Source: Actinocatenispora sp036503555
GTDB taxonomy: Bacteria > Actinomycetota > Actinomycetes > Mycobacteriales > Micromonosporaceae
Direction: 5' to 3'
Length of the DNA stretch: 64,000 nucleotides
Assembly (NCBI GenBank): GCA_036503555.1
Contig: DASXWQ010000085.1
Coordinates: 1-64,000 of the forward strand
Shown here: in pieces, positions 41,083 to 49,799 of the stretch
Numbering within the stretch: the stretch's first letter is position 1
How the letters are laid out: every line of letters starts with the position of its first letter
Notes under the pieces: generated by a model
The model's database searches: none
Told to the model about the DNA's origin: nothing
The model's input: only the letters and a program-made list of their open reading frames with translations
Translations under genes and position numbers: made by a program

Positions 41083-41925
41083 TCACGGCCGCAGGACCGC
41101 GACCGGGCAACGGGCGTCGGTCAGCACCGCGTACGCGACGGGGCCGAGCGGCGCGTGCGCCGGTTCCCGGTCGCGGTGCCCGATCGCCAGCAGCCTCGCC
41201 CCGCTGCCCGCGCGCAGCAGACCCTCGGCGGGCCCGTCCGCCTGCGCCACGGCCAGCTTCACCGACACCGCCGGGTACGCCCGCCGGTACGGTTCGGTCT
41301 GCTCGGCCAGCAACGCCAGCGCGTCCGGTTCGGCCGCGAAGTGCGTGTCGAGCATCGTCTCGTCGTACCAGTAGTCGCCGGTGCCGCCGGCGGTCACGCG
41401 CACCGCGGCGAGCGGGCGGTCGTGGGCAGCGGCGTACGCGTAGCCGAACCGCAGCGCGGCGTCCCCGGCGTCCGACGGGTCGACGCCCACCACGACGTGC
41501 CCGGGGTACGGTCCGGGCGGACCGTCGCGGTCCGGCCGCACCACCAGCGGGCAGCGGGCGTGGGCCGCGACCGGGACCACGGTCGACCCGGTGAGCTGGC
41601 GCGACCAGTCGATCCGGCCCCGCGATCCGATCACCAGCAGCCCGGCGTCGTGGGCCAGCTCGGTCAGCCTCGTCGCCCGATCGCCGTGCAGCAGCAGCGG
41701 ATGGACGCACTCAGCGGGTACCCGCTTGGCGGCCCGCGTGACCGCCTCGTGCAGCACGTCCTCGGCGGCGCCGACGACCTCGGCCGACAGGTCGGGCCGC
41801 ACCAGGCAGGCGACCACGCTGCCGCCGCGCGCCGCGGTCTCCGCCGCGGCCCAGTCCAGCGCCGCCCAGCCGGCGCCGTCCACCCCGACCACCGCGGTGC
41901 CCCGGTCGATCGTCACGTCGCCCAC
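41083..41925 (-). CDS. Universal stress protein, tandem USP domains
   Basis: 280 aa in two USP folds of about 140 residues. The first has the USP-like TAVVGVDGAGWAALDWAA and LLVIGSRGR; the second VVVGVDPSDAGDAALRFG with LLAIGHRDREPAHAPLGPVA and CPVAVLRP. The second domain has the ATP-site pattern reduced (H-R-D-R), so nucleotide binding may be weak. GTG 41925 follows GAGGAGG. It precedes a phosphoribosyltransferase gene in the opposite order (16 bp apart, same strand), so the two are likely one transcript. Confidence 0.87.
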   Translation of the reverse strand: MGDVTIDRGTAVVGVDGAGWAALDWAAAETAARGGSVVACLVRPDLSAEVVGAAEDVLHEAVTRAAKRVPAECVHPLLLHGDRATRLTELAHDAGLLVIGSRGRIDWSRQLTGSTVVPVAAHARCPLVVRPDRDGPPGPYPGHVVVGVDPSDAGDAALRFGYAYAAAHDRPLAAVRVTAGGTGDYWYDETMLDTHFAAEPDALALLAEQTEPYRRAYPAVSVKLAVAQADGPAEGLLRAGSGARLLAIGHRDREPAHAPLGPVAYAVLTDARCPVAVLRP

Positions 41926-41941
41926 GGCGTACCTCCTCGGG

Positions 41942-42556
41942 TCAGCCCGCGTCGACGGGATCGTCCAGCCGGCCCAGCAGTTCGCCCACGTCGTCGTCGG
42001 TGAGCGGCGGGAAGTCGACGTACCAGGGTGCGATCGCGGGCACCCGCGCCGGTGTGACGATCCGCGGCAGGTCGTCGGCCACGGCGCACAACTCCGGCAC
42101 CACGTGGGCCGGGACCACCGGTGCGGCGAACACCACGCGCCGCGCGCCGCGGTCCCGCACGATCCGGCACGCGGCGCGCGCGGTGGCGCCGGATGCGATC
42201 CCGTCGTCGACCACGATCACGGTACGGTCGCGCAACGGCACCGCCGCCCGCCGCGCCCGGTACGCGCGGACCTGCCGGTCGATCCCGTCACGGGCGCGCC
42301 GCAGCGCGTCCGGCGGTACGCGGTTGCCCACGACGACGCCGTCCTCGCCGGCGGCACCGATCGTCGCGCCCTCCGGGCGGGCCGCGGCGATCCGCCGTAC
42401 CACCAGCACGTCCAGCGGGATCGCGAGCCGCCGCGCCACCTCGTACGCCACGGGCACGCCGCCGCGCGCGATCCCGAGCACCACCGACTCCTCCGGGCAG
42501 ACGTGCGCCAGGTGATGCGCGATCATCCGCCCCGCCTCGTACCGATCCTGGAACAT
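41942..42556 (-). CDS. Phosphoribosyltransferase-domain protein
   Basis: 204 aa. The PRPP-binding loop is VIVVDDGIASGATARAACRI; the N-terminus has VVLGIARGGVPVAYEVARRL and a conserved VLVVRRIAAA. Proteins of this type occur in dormancy islands with USPs. The ATG 42556 was preferred to the ATG at 42562 because GGGGGG lies 6 bp upstream. It heads an operon with the USP at 41083 and is divergent from the USP at 42684, with a palindromic DosR-like box between. Confidence 0.85.
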   Translation of the reverse strand: MFQDRYEAGRMIAHHLAHVCPEESVVLGIARGGVPVAYEVARRLAIPLDVLVVRRIAAARPEGATIGAAGEDGVVVGNRVPPDALRRARDGIDRQVRAYRARRAAVPLRDRTVIVVDDGIASGATARAACRIVRDRGARRVVFAAPVVPAHVVPELCAVADDLPRIVTPARVPAIAPWYVDFPPLTDDDVGELLGRLDDPVDAG

Positions 42557-42604
42557 GGCCATCCCCCCGAGTCGATGCTGGCAGCATCACGGGCGCTGCG
42601 GGCA

Positions 42605-42618
42605 GGGCCGTACGGCCC
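42605..42618. promoter_or_regulatory. DosR-like box between the phosphoribosyltransferase and USP genes
   Basis: GGGCCGTACGGCCC, a perfect 14-bp palindrome with GGGCC/GGCCC arms and a four-base centre. It is the best box in the island and sits between two divergent genes, 49 bp before one and about 66 bp before the other. Confidence 0.65.
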
Positions 42619-42683
42619 GTGCGGACAGGACACTCGGCGCTGTCGGGCCGGCCGGTCGCCGGGACAGGCTGGTGCACGGGGTG

Positions 42684-43118
42684 GTGACGGTGACGGGTCC
42701 CGTACTGGTGGGATGGGACGGGTCGGCCGCCAGCCGGCGCGCCGTACGGTGGGCCGCGGAGGCCGCGACGCTGCGGCACCGGCCGCTGCGGATGCTGACG
42801 GTCTTCCGGTGGCCGCTGGAGTCGAACACGGTGGAGCCGCGGGCCGAGCTGCCCGACGTGCCCGCCACCAGGGACCAGGTACGCGGCATGTTGGCCGAGG
42901 AGGCTCGCGCGGTCCGCGCCGGGCACCCGGAGCTCGCCGTGGAGGAGGAGTTCGTCGACGGTGCACCTGCCCGGATGCTGGTGGAGCAGGGCCGGCAGGC
43001 CGCGCTGACCGTACTCGGGCAGCGCGGCCACGGCGGGTTGTCGGGGCTGCTGCTCGGTTCGGCGAGCCGCTCGTTGCTGCACCGGGCGACGTGCCCGGTT
43101 GCCGTGGTACGCCGCTGA
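42684..43118 (+). CDS. Universal stress protein, single domain
   Basis: About 144 aa. The start VLVGWDGSAASRRAVRWAAE is followed by a typical USP ATP-binding loop, LGQRGHGGLSGLLLGSASRS, ending HRATCPVAVVRR. Several in-frame GTG codons between 42672 and 42690 make the exact start uncertain by up to 18 bp. A nearby perfect DosR-like box suggests hypoxia or stress control. Confidence 0.85.
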   Translation: MTVTGPVLVGWDGSAASRRAVRWAAEAATLRHRPLRMLTVFRWPLESNTVEPRAELPDVPATRDQVRGMLAEEARAVRAGHPELAVEEEFVDGAPARMLVEQGRQAALTVLGQRGHGGLSGLLLGSASRSLLHRATCPVAVVRR

Positions 43119-43130
43119 TCGGCCGCTGTC

Positions 43131-44840
43131 TCAGAGGGGGATCTGCCAGTCGAGGCGGGTGCCGGGCTCGGCGGGGGAGACGGCGAACGTACCGCCGTGC
43201 TCGCTGGCCCGGTGCCGCAGGTTGGTCAGGCCGCCGGTCTCGGCCGCGCCGCCCATGCCGACCCCGTTGTCGGTGATGCGCAGGGTGAGCCGGTCCGGGG
43301 CGGCGGCGACCTCCACGTGGACGGCCGTGGCGGCGGCGTGCCGGGCCACGTTGGACAGCGCCTCGCGCAGCACGGCCAGCACGGTCGGCTGCACGTCCGC
43401 CGGTACGAGGGTCTCGACCGGCCCGGTGAGCGTGAGCCGCGGCGCGAACCCCAGCGCCCGCTCCGCCTCGGCGACCAGCTCCCGCACGTCGCCGCGGAAC
43501 TGTCCCGGTTCGGCGCCGCGGAGCTGGAAGATGGTGCCGCGGATCTCCCGGATCGTGGTGTCCAGGTCGTCGATGACCGCGTTGACCCGTTGGTGCACCT
43601 CGGGTCTGACGGTGATCCGGTCGGCGACGGCGAGCTGGGTCCCGGCGGCGAACAGTCGTTGGATCACGACGTCGTGCAGGTCGCGGGCGATGCGCTCACG
43701 GTCGGACAGGATCGCCAGCAGCTCGCGCTGGTCCTGCGACCGGGCGCGTTCCAGCGCCAGTGCGGCCTGCCCGGCGAAGCTCTCGACCAGCGCGACGTCG
43801 GGCTCGCTCGGCCCGGCGCTGCCCTGCTCGTACGTGACGACCAGCGCGCCGAGCGTCCGGGAGCCCGCGGCCAGCGGTACGAGCAGGCTCAGCCCGGCGG
43901 GTACCGGCGCCGACCAGTCCGCCACGTCGGCCAGGTCGTCGACGACCGTGACGTGACCGTCCCGGACCGCCGGCGCCAGGCCGCTGGTGCCCGGCACCGT
44001 CACGCCCAGCAGCGGCTTGCCCGGCTCGCCGGCGGCGACCTCGACGGTGAGCTCCCGGGCGGTCTCGTCCGCCAGCAGGACGAGCGCCATCTGGGCCTCG
44101 GCGACTTCGCGGGCCCGGTCGGCCACCAACTGCAGCGCGGGACCGCGCCGGACCTCGCCGAGCAGCACGCCGGTGATCTCGGCGGTGGCCGACAGCCACC
44201 GGTGCCGGCGCTGTGCCTGCGCGTAGAGCCGCGCGTTGTCGATGGCGGCGCCGGCGGCGACCGACAGCGCGGCCACCAACTGCTCGTCGTCGGCGCTGAA
44301 CTCGCCGCCGTCGCGCTTCTCGGTGAGGTACAGGTTGCCGAAGACGTGGTCCCGGATCCGCACCGGTACGCCGAGGAACGTGTGCATCGTCGGATGGTGC
44401 GGCGGGAACCCGTACGCCGCGGGATGTGCGCCGATGTCCGGCATCCGGATCGGCCGCGGGTCGTCGATCAGCAGGCCAAGTACGCCGTGCCCGCTGGGCA
44501 GCTCGCCGATCGCCGCGTGCTGCTCGTCGGTGAGGCCGTACGTGACGAAGTCGATCAGGCTCCGCCGCGGGCCGAGCACGCCGAGCGCGCCGTACCGGGC
44601 GTCGACCAGGTCGCACGCCGAGCGCACGATCCGGCGCAGCGTCGAGTGCAGGTCCAGGTCGGTGCCGATGCTGACGACCGCGTCGAGCAGGATGCGCAGC
44701 CGCTCCCGGCTCGCCGTGACCTCGCCGACCCGGTCGAGCAGCTCCTGTAGGAGCGTGTCCAGCTGGACCCGGGACAGCGGTCGTAGTCCCAGCGAGGGCG
44801 AGGCGTCAGCGGCGTCGCCCGGCGGTCGCGCATCGGCCAT
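43131..44840 (-). CDS. DevS/DosS-like heme-sensor histidine kinase
   Basis: 569 aa. GAF domain 1 (about residues 60-200) contains GFPPHHPTMHTFLGVPVRIR; the second His of HHP is residue 149, the same position as the proximal heme His149 of M. tuberculosis DosS, so oxygen/NO/CO sensing by heme is likely. GAF 2 spans about 230-370. The kinase core has DRERIARDLHDVVIQRLFAA (His389) and the ATP lid LRITDNGVGMGG. It lies about 2.2 kb from its partner regulator rather than next to it, split by USP genes. Confidence 0.9.
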   Translation of the reverse strand: MADARPPGDAADASPSLGLRPLSRVQLDTLLQELLDRVGEVTASRERLRILLDAVVSIGTDLDLHSTLRRIVRSACDLVDARYGALGVLGPRRSLIDFVTYGLTDEQHAAIGELPSGHGVLGLLIDDPRPIRMPDIGAHPAAYGFPPHHPTMHTFLGVPVRIRDHVFGNLYLTEKRDGGEFSADDEQLVAALSVAAGAAIDNARLYAQAQRRHRWLSATAEITGVLLGEVRRGPALQLVADRAREVAEAQMALVLLADETARELTVEVAAGEPGKPLLGVTVPGTSGLAPAVRDGHVTVVDDLADVADWSAPVPAGLSLLVPLAAGSRTLGALVVTYEQGSAGPSEPDVALVESFAGQAALALERARSQDQRELLAILSDRERIARDLHDVVIQRLFAAGTQLAVADRITVRPEVHQRVNAVIDDLDTTIREIRGTIFQLRGAEPGQFRGDVRELVAEAERALGFAPRLTLTGPVETLVPADVQPTVLAVLREALSNVARHAAATAVHVEVAAAPDRLTLRITDNGVGMGGAAETGGLTNLRHRASEHGGTFAVSPAEPGTRLDWQIPL

Positions 44841-44952
44841 GCCTCGACGCTACCGGCGACGGGAAGCGTCGGACCCAACGACGGCCGGGTTGTACCGCAA
44901 CGTCCGGTCGGCCCTCGTCCGCGCGGGCGATGCGCGCCGGCGTCCGGCGCGC

Positions 44953-46119
44953 TCACCGGAGGTCGGTGACCGTCTCGACCGGTCGACGCGGTGTCGCGGG
45001 GGACGGCCGCGACGCGTACCCGATCCGCAGCACCAGGTACGGCGTGCCGAGCCGGTCGGTGAACCGGCGCATCCGCGCGCGTACCGCGGGGACCTCGAAG
45101 GGTTGGGAGTACACCGAGACGGCGAGGCCGGCCTCGGTCGCGGCGAGCAGGACGGCCTGCAGGGCGCGGCCGACGGTGATCTCGTCGACGGCACGGTCGC
45201 CCGCCCCACCGATCACCGCCAGCAGCGGCTCGGCCTCGAAGTCGCGCCCGGGCCGCCGGGTACGCCCGCCGTAGTCCCGGCCGCGCAGCAGATCGCCGTC
45301 CTCGGACCGGATCCCGGCGGCGGCCGGTGGTACCCCGTCGGTCGTCTCGGCGTCGGGCCGTACCCAGGACGCCAGCTCGGCGCGGTACGCGGCGTTCGTC
45401 GACAGTGCGGTGTCCGCGTCGGCCACCATCGCGGCGATCTGCCGCCGTCGGGTCGCCTCGGTGATCACGGTCAGCCAGCCGTGTTCGGTGCGGGCGGCCT
45501 CGCTCAACGTCCAGTGGTGCCCGTGGTGCACGGGCGTGTCGTCCCGGAACGGGTACCGGTTGGTGCGCCGCCGGCCGATCGCCGCGTACCCGGCGCGCTC
45601 GTGCGGTGTGGCAGGGCGCGCCCGGCCGGGCCGGATCCGGGCGATCAGGTCCGGGTCGGCACGGTCGGGCAGCAGCGTCACCGCCGCATCCCGGCGGAGC
45701 AGCACCGGGAACGCCAGGGTCAGGTTGTGGATCGCCGCCCCGCAGGCGAGCCGGGCCGCGGACCGGTCCGGGTCCGCGACGTCGAGCTGCCGCGCCGGAT
45801 CCAGCCGTACGTCGACGTGTCCGGCGCCGACCGCGAACCGCCACGGCTGGCTGTTGTGCAGCGACGGGGCACGGATCGCCGCGTCCAGGGTCTGCACCAG
45901 CCGGTCCGCCGGGATCTCCGCGGTGTCGCCGCCGGTCTCGGACGCGAGTTCGCGTGCCGCGCCGACCAGCTCGGCGTCGCTCGTGTCGCCGTGCTCGGCC
46001 CGTTCGCGGAGCTGCACCAGGCGGCGCCACAGCGCCGCCGGGTGCGACTGCTCCGCGTCGGTACCCCGCCGTTGCAGGTCGCGCTCGACCCGCTGGAACA
46101 GGTTGGCCAGCTCGCTCAT
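44953..46119 (-). CDS. Nitroreductase-family protein, Acg-like (second copy)
   Basis: 388 aa with the signatures AIRAPSLHNSQPWRFAVGAG and FPVLLRRDAAVTLLPDRADP, and a TVGRALQAVLLAATEAGLAV region near the end. It is a longer relative of the gene at 36107-37093. It starts 10 bp after the stop of the USP gene on the same strand, so the two make an operon. A flavin- or nitro-compound-related role in dormancy is known for mycobacterial relatives. Confidence 0.82.
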   Translation of the reverse strand: MSELANLFQRVERDLQRRGTDAEQSHPAALWRRLVQLRERAEHGDTSDAELVGAARELASETGGDTAEIPADRLVQTLDAAIRAPSLHNSQPWRFAVGAGHVDVRLDPARQLDVADPDRSAARLACGAAIHNLTLAFPVLLRRDAAVTLLPDRADPDLIARIRPGRARPATPHERAGYAAIGRRRTNRYPFRDDTPVHHGHHWTLSEAARTEHGWLTVITEATRRRQIAAMVADADTALSTNAAYRAELASWVRPDAETTDGVPPAAAGIRSEDGDLLRGRDYGGRTRRPGRDFEAEPLLAVIGGAGDRAVDEITVGRALQAVLLAATEAGLAVSVYSQPFEVPAVRARMRRFTDRLGTPYLVLRIGYASRPSPATPRRPVETVTDLR

Positions 46120-46129
46120 CGTCGACTCC

Positions 46130-47017
46130 TCAACGGTTCTGGGATGCTCCCGCCGGCTCGGCCGGCATCTCCGCGGGGCGGGCGACCAGCACCGGGCAGG
46201 GTGCGTGGTGCAGCAGTGCCTGGCTGACCGACCCGAGCAGCAGCCCGCGGAACCCGCCGCGTCCGCGCGAGCCGACCACGGCGAGGCTGGTCCGGTCGAG
46301 CAGTTCGATCAGCGTCCCCGCGGCGGCGCCGCGTACCAGCCGCTCGTCGGCCGGTACCAGCGGATACTTCTCCCGCCACACCCCGACCGCCTCGGCCAGG
46401 CCGGTACGCAGCTCGGCCTCGGTGTCCGCCGGCTCGTACGGCATCGGCTGCCACGCCTGCACCGCCACCAGCGGCACCTGTCGCGCCGCGGCCTCGGCGA
46501 ACCCGCACTCCAGCGCGTACGACGAGTCCGTCGAGCCGTCCACCCCGACCACCACCCGCACGGGCGAGGTGTCCCGCGCCGAGGTACCCGGCGGCACCAC
46601 CAGCACCGGGACGTACGCGTGCGCACTGGCCTGCGTGCTGACCGATCCGAGCAGCAGCCCACGGAACCCGCCCAGCCCGCGCTGGCCCAGCACGAGCAGG
46701 TCCGCGTCGGCGGACTCGGCGATCAACCGGCGCGCGGGACTCCCGTCGTACTGGTACGCCGAGACCGACACCTCCGGCGCCAGGGCACGGACGTAGTCGT
46801 ACCGGTCGTCGAGGATCCGACGGCCCTCGGTGCGCAGTTCCTGGACCACCTCGGCCGCGGCGGCCGACACCGCCTGGCCGCCCTGCGCGGGCCAGTCGAT
46901 CACGTGTACCAGTCGTAGCGGCAGGTCCCGTAGACGGGCCTCGTCGACGGCCCAGCCGACCGCGATGTGGCTCGCCGGCGACCCGTCGACGCCGACCGTG
47001 ATGTTCCGCTGCCTCAT
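46130..47017 (-). CDS. Universal stress protein, tandem USP domains
   Basis: 295 aa. Domain 1 has NITVGVDGSPASHIAVGWAV and LLVLGQRGLGGFRGLLLGSV; domain 2 has VVVGVDGSTDSSYALECGFA and AVVGSRGRGGFRGLLLGSVS. Both retain the G-2x-G-9x-G(S) ATP loop, unlike the USP at 41083. ATG 47017 follows AGGAGG. It heads an operon with the second nitroreductase, and two DosR-like boxes lie upstream. Confidence 0.9.
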   Translation of the reverse strand: MRQRNITVGVDGSPASHIAVGWAVDEARLRDLPLRLVHVIDWPAQGGQAVSAAAAEVVQELRTEGRRILDDRYDYVRALAPEVSVSAYQYDGSPARRLIAESADADLLVLGQRGLGGFRGLLLGSVSTQASAHAYVPVLVVPPGTSARDTSPVRVVVGVDGSTDSSYALECGFAEAAARQVPLVAVQAWQPMPYEPADTEAELRTGLAEAVGVWREKYPLVPADERLVRGAAAGTLIELLDRTSLAVVGSRGRGGFRGLLLGSVSQALLHHAPCPVLVARPAEMPAEPAGASQNR

Positions 47018-47064
47018 GTCGACCTCCTGGTACCCACCCTCACCGGGCCGCGGCCCGGTGCACA

Positions 47065-47101
47065 GGGCCGAACCACCCGAGCGGACCGGGCCGATCGGCA
47101 C
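47065..47101. promoter_or_regulatory. DosR-like boxes in the 339-bp gap upstream of the USP operon
   Basis: The region 47018-47356 has no gene. It carries GGGCCGAACCACCC (47065-47078) and GGGCCGATCGGCAC (47088-47101), two imperfect GGGCC-N4-GGCCC boxes, plus an 18-bp GC palindrome ACCGGGCCGCGGCCCGGT just before them (47042-47059). The rest of the gap shows nothing further. Confidence 0.45.
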
Positions 47102-47356
47102 GACAGCGGCGGGCGGCCAGCAGGAGCCCACACGGCAACGCCGCGACGCTCAACTTCGCCTGCGACCACAAGTTTCGATCGGCCGCGAACTCATGCCGGT
47201 GAGCCAGATCCGTTGGGGCGCCCGCATCGCATCCTCACCTCCGCCAGAGCCCGTAGGCATGATCCCCGCCAGCACAGGATCGCAGGACGCTGCGGCCACC
47301 AGCGACCCGCTGATTCTGCCTGTCGGCGCAGCCGATGACGGGGACGAAGTCGGGGA

Positions 47357-47458
47357 TCAGATCGATGGGTGAGGCGTTGGATGGGCGGCGGCGAGGAACG
47401 CGACGAGGCCCAGCCAGAGCAGCAGCCCGCCGACAAAACCGGCGACCGCGATGAGCAC
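47357..47458 (-). CDS. Tiny membrane protein coupled to the CDF transporter
   Basis: 33 codons starting GTG one base after the stop of the CDF gene: LIAVAGFVGGLLLWLGLVAF then LAAAHPTPHPSI. It is a single transmembrane helix with a short polar tail. It is too short for most gene callers. The tight spacing and same strand suggest translational coupling and a role as a transporter accessory or regulator; the function is unknown. Confidence 0.5.
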   Translation of the reverse strand: MLIAVAGFVGGLLLWLGLVAFLAAAHPTPHPSI

Positions 47459-47459
47459 G

Positions 47460-48077
47460 TCAGCCGGCATCGGCCGGCGTGTTGGTGTCCCGGCGGACGG
47501 TGAGTGTCTCCCGGATCGCGTAGTAGACCAGCACGTAGCCGGCCAGGGGGTCGGCCCACCACCAGCCCAGCAGGGCGTTGAGGGCCAGCCCGGCCAGGAC
47601 TGCGGTGGCGAGGATGGCGTCGATGACGGTGACCCGGCCCTCCGTGACCAGGACCGGGTTGTGCAGGGCGCGGCCGATACGCCGCTTGCCGTAGGCGAGG
47701 GCGAACATCACCGCGGCGGTGATCGCGGTCCAGGCGATACCGGCCGGCGAGTGGCGCGGACGCCAGCCCGCGGCCAGCACGATCGTGGACTGCACCAACA
47801 GGTAGGCGGCGAGCAGGGCGAACGCGGCGCCGATCAGCCGCAGCGCCCGCCGCTGCCGTTCCGGGCCGGTGCCGGACAGTTCCCAGATCACCACGGTCGA
47901 GGCGCCGATCTCGATCAGCGAGTCGAGGCCGAACCCGGCCAGCGCAACCGACCGGGCAGCGAGCGCGGTAGCGGCCAGGACCACGACGCCGATGATGTTC
48001 CAGCCCAGCGTCATCCATTCCAGGGCGAAGCCACGGCGCAGCAGTAGGCGCCGGCGCGGCTCGTCGGTGACGGTCAC
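47460..48077 (-). CDS. CDF-type cation efflux protein
   Basis: 205 aa. Six helices, including LEWMTLGWNIIGVVVLAATA and LAGFGLDSLIEIGASTVVIW (the L-x3-H/D-x3-D site), then VIDAILATAVLAGLALNALL and PLAGYVLVYYAIRE. The C-terminal cytoplasmic domain of CDF proteins is lacking, so this is a short CDF-like member. It starts GTG 48077, immediately after decayed IstB sequence, so its original promoter has probably been replaced. Confidence 0.75.
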   Translation of the reverse strand: MTVTDEPRRRLLLRRGFALEWMTLGWNIIGVVVLAATALAARSVALAGFGLDSLIEIGASTVVIWELSGTGPERQRRALRLIGAAFALLAAYLLVQSTIVLAAGWRPRHSPAGIAWTAITAAVMFALAYGKRRIGRALHNPVLVTEGRVTVIDAILATAVLAGLALNALLGWWWADPLAGYVLVYYAIRETLTVRRDTNTPADAG

Positions 48078-48144
48078 CGGCCCAGCCTGCCAGGCGGCTT
48101 GCGGGGTCGGGCCGGTCAGGGGGTGTGGTGCGCGGGTCTGGGCC

Positions 48145-48470
48145 AACCGGTAGGAGTCGGTCCCCGCGATGGCCAGGTGGTTCTTCTCTTCCCGTTCGGC
48201 GAGCACCTGGACATCGGTTCGGCGCCGCGGCGGTCGAGGTCCATGTAGCCGAGCTCATCGATGCAGAGCAGATCGACGCGGGCCTTAGCGGGCGATGGTC
48301 TTGGACAGCACCTTCTCGTCGGCGGCCTCGACCCGCTCGCTGACCAGCTTGGTCTCACTGGACCCGATGCCCGGCCGTCGCCGCTTCGGTGAGACTTGCC
48401 CGTGCCCGAGTCGCCGATCAGACAGTGGACCCTTCTTCACCCACTCGCAGGTGGCCAGGGTGTGAATCAT
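48145..48470 (-). mobile_element. Decayed IstB helper-ATPase remnant (IS21 family)
   Basis: On the minus strand, in three frames, appear pieces of IstB: LATCEWVKKGPL near 48440, TKLVSERVEAADEKVLSKTI AR near 48300, RVDLLCIDELGYMDLDRRGA (Walker B region) near 48240, then LAEREEKNHLAIAGTDSY near 48170. Normal IstB proteins carry these in one frame and this order. Walker A is deleted. No IstA and no clear terminal inverted repeats are visible. It marks an old IS21 insertion at the border of the next segment. Confidence 0.75.
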
Positions 48471-48789
48471 GGCTGGGTCGACGTTGGGCCCGGCCGCTGA
48501 CCGGACAGCCTGTTCTGGTCGATGCCGGTGGGTTCGGCGATGGGCTTGACGTCGCCCGCTGGGCTACTAAAATTGCACTCGCCAATACAGGATATGCCCC
48601 CTGGCTGGAGGCGTATTGCTGGTGTGGCGGTGGTGACTATGGCCGTCACTGCGGATCCGGCGGTGTATGGGCCGGGCAGGCGTGGGCCGTGGCCCATGGC
48701 GGCCCTGGCATGAGGGGCCGGCCCGGTCGGCGTGCGGGTCGCCACGTAGTCCTGGTTGTGTTTGTTGATCGTTGCGGGAGTGATGGTTG
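48471..48789. other. 319-bp gap between the IS remnant and Hsp20
   Basis: No convincing gene. The stretch is less GC-rich than its surroundings and includes TACTAAAATTGCACTCGCCA around 48565-48585, in which TTGCACTC resembles one half of a CIRCE heat-shock element but has no partner half. It may hold the Hsp20 promoter. Confidence 0.4.
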
Positions 48790-49233
48790 ATGAGCATGGT
48801 GCGGTTCGATCCGTTCCGGGAGCTTGAGCAGTTCGCCAACGGCTGGCTCGATGAGCCGGCGTGGCGGAGCCGCTGGGCGGCGATGGACGCGTTCAAGGCC
48901 GGCGACGCCTATCAGGTGCGGTTGGATCTGCCTGGCATCGACGAAGACTCGTTGGAGGTCACGGCGGAGAACAACACGTTGACGGTGCGGGCGCGGCGTG
49001 AGGTGGACGCACCGAAGGGCGCGGAGTTCGTGATGCGGGAGCGTCCGGTCGGCACGTTCACCCGGCAGATGGTGCTGGGTGACGGGCTGGACGTGGAGAA
49101 CGTGTCTGCCGACTACCGCAAGGGTGTGTTGACGGTGACGATCCCGGTCGCCGAGCACGCGAAGCCACGCCGGATCCCCATCGCCCGTGCCGATGGCGAG
49201 GATCGCAAGGTCATCGAACCCGGCCGCGGCTGA
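48790..49233 (+). CDS. Hsp20/alpha-crystallin small heat-shock protein
   Basis: 147 aa. The alpha-crystallin domain shows YQVRLDLPGIDEDSLEVTAE, NNTLTVRARREVD, ERPVGTFTRQMVLGDGLDVE and YRKGVLTVTIPVAEHAKPRR. It is a holdase that binds unfolding proteins without ATP. ATG 48790 follows GGGAG at 9 bp. A MerR-family gene follows 187 bp downstream on the same strand, a usual arrangement in actinobacterial Hsp20 loci. Confidence 0.92.
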   Translation: MSMVRFDPFRELEQFANGWLDEPAWRSRWAAMDAFKAGDAYQVRLDLPGIDEDSLEVTAENNTLTVRARREVDAPKGAEFVMRERPVGTFTRQMVLGDGLDVENVSADYRKGVLTVTIPVAEHAKPRRIPIARADGEDRKVIEPGRG

Positions 49234-49419
49234 AACCGTCCGGTGCCGACCCGCCATAGGCGGGTCGGCACCCAGCCGGGCGTACACCGTGGTTGTCGGG
49301 AAGGAGATGGTGATCAAGCACGGTAGCTCCATGCACGTGTCCGGTGCTGGCCTTGCCCGACCAGATCGAGCGGGGCCAGCACCGACCGAGACAAGCCGGC
49401 CGACGAGAGCGAGGACCGG

Positions 49420-49785
49420 GTGACCCCAGACGAGAACGCGTCGCGTCTGATCGGGGCGCAAACGCCGGCATTCACCATCGGGACGGCCGCGCAACTGCTC
49501 GGGGTCAGTCAGGCGTTCCTACGCCAGTTGGGATCCAACGGGCTGCTCGATCCGCAGCGCTCGGCCGGCGGGCACCGGCGTTACAGCCAGCACGAGCTTG
49601 GCCTGGCCGGCCAGGCCCGGGTGCTGGTCGACGAGGGTCTGTCGATGGATGCTGCCTGCCGGATCGTGTCCCTGCGGGCCGAACTGGCCTACGCGCGGGC
49701 GGAGATCGCCGAACTGCGCCGCCAACTCGGTGATGCTGCGGTCGGTGGTCATCGACCGCCGTCGTCCGAACGTCGGCACCGATAG
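49420..49785 (+). CDS. MerR-family regulator (HspR-like)
   Basis: 121 aa. The helix-turn-helix is FTIGTAAQLLGVSQAFLRQL with GLLDPQRSAGGHRRYSQHEL, followed by a helical tail (ELAYARAEIAELRRQL). MerR/HspR proteins of this type repress heat-shock genes. The start is GTG 49420. Position right after Hsp20 fits local control, but no HAIR-type operator was found upstream of Hsp20. Confidence 0.85.
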   Translation: MTPDENASRLIGAQTPAFTIGTAAQLLGVSQAFLRQLGSNGLLDPQRSAGGHRRYSQHELGLAGQARVLVDEGLSMDAACRIVSLRAELAYARAEIAELRRQLGDAAVGGHRPPSSERRHR

Positions 49786-49799
49786 GAGGTGGGTGATCG

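Noticed and set aside
41937..41942. A separate promoter between the USP and phosphoribosyltransferase genes
   Set aside because: The gap is only 16 bp on the same strand, so one transcript is more likely.
44841..44952. DosR-like box upstream of the DevS-like kinase
   Set aside because: Candidate GGACCCAACGACGGCC lacks the GGGCC-N4-GGCCC symmetry.
48565..48585. CIRCE heat-shock element before Hsp20
   Set aside because: Only one half resembles the TTAGCACTC arm; the inverted half is absent.
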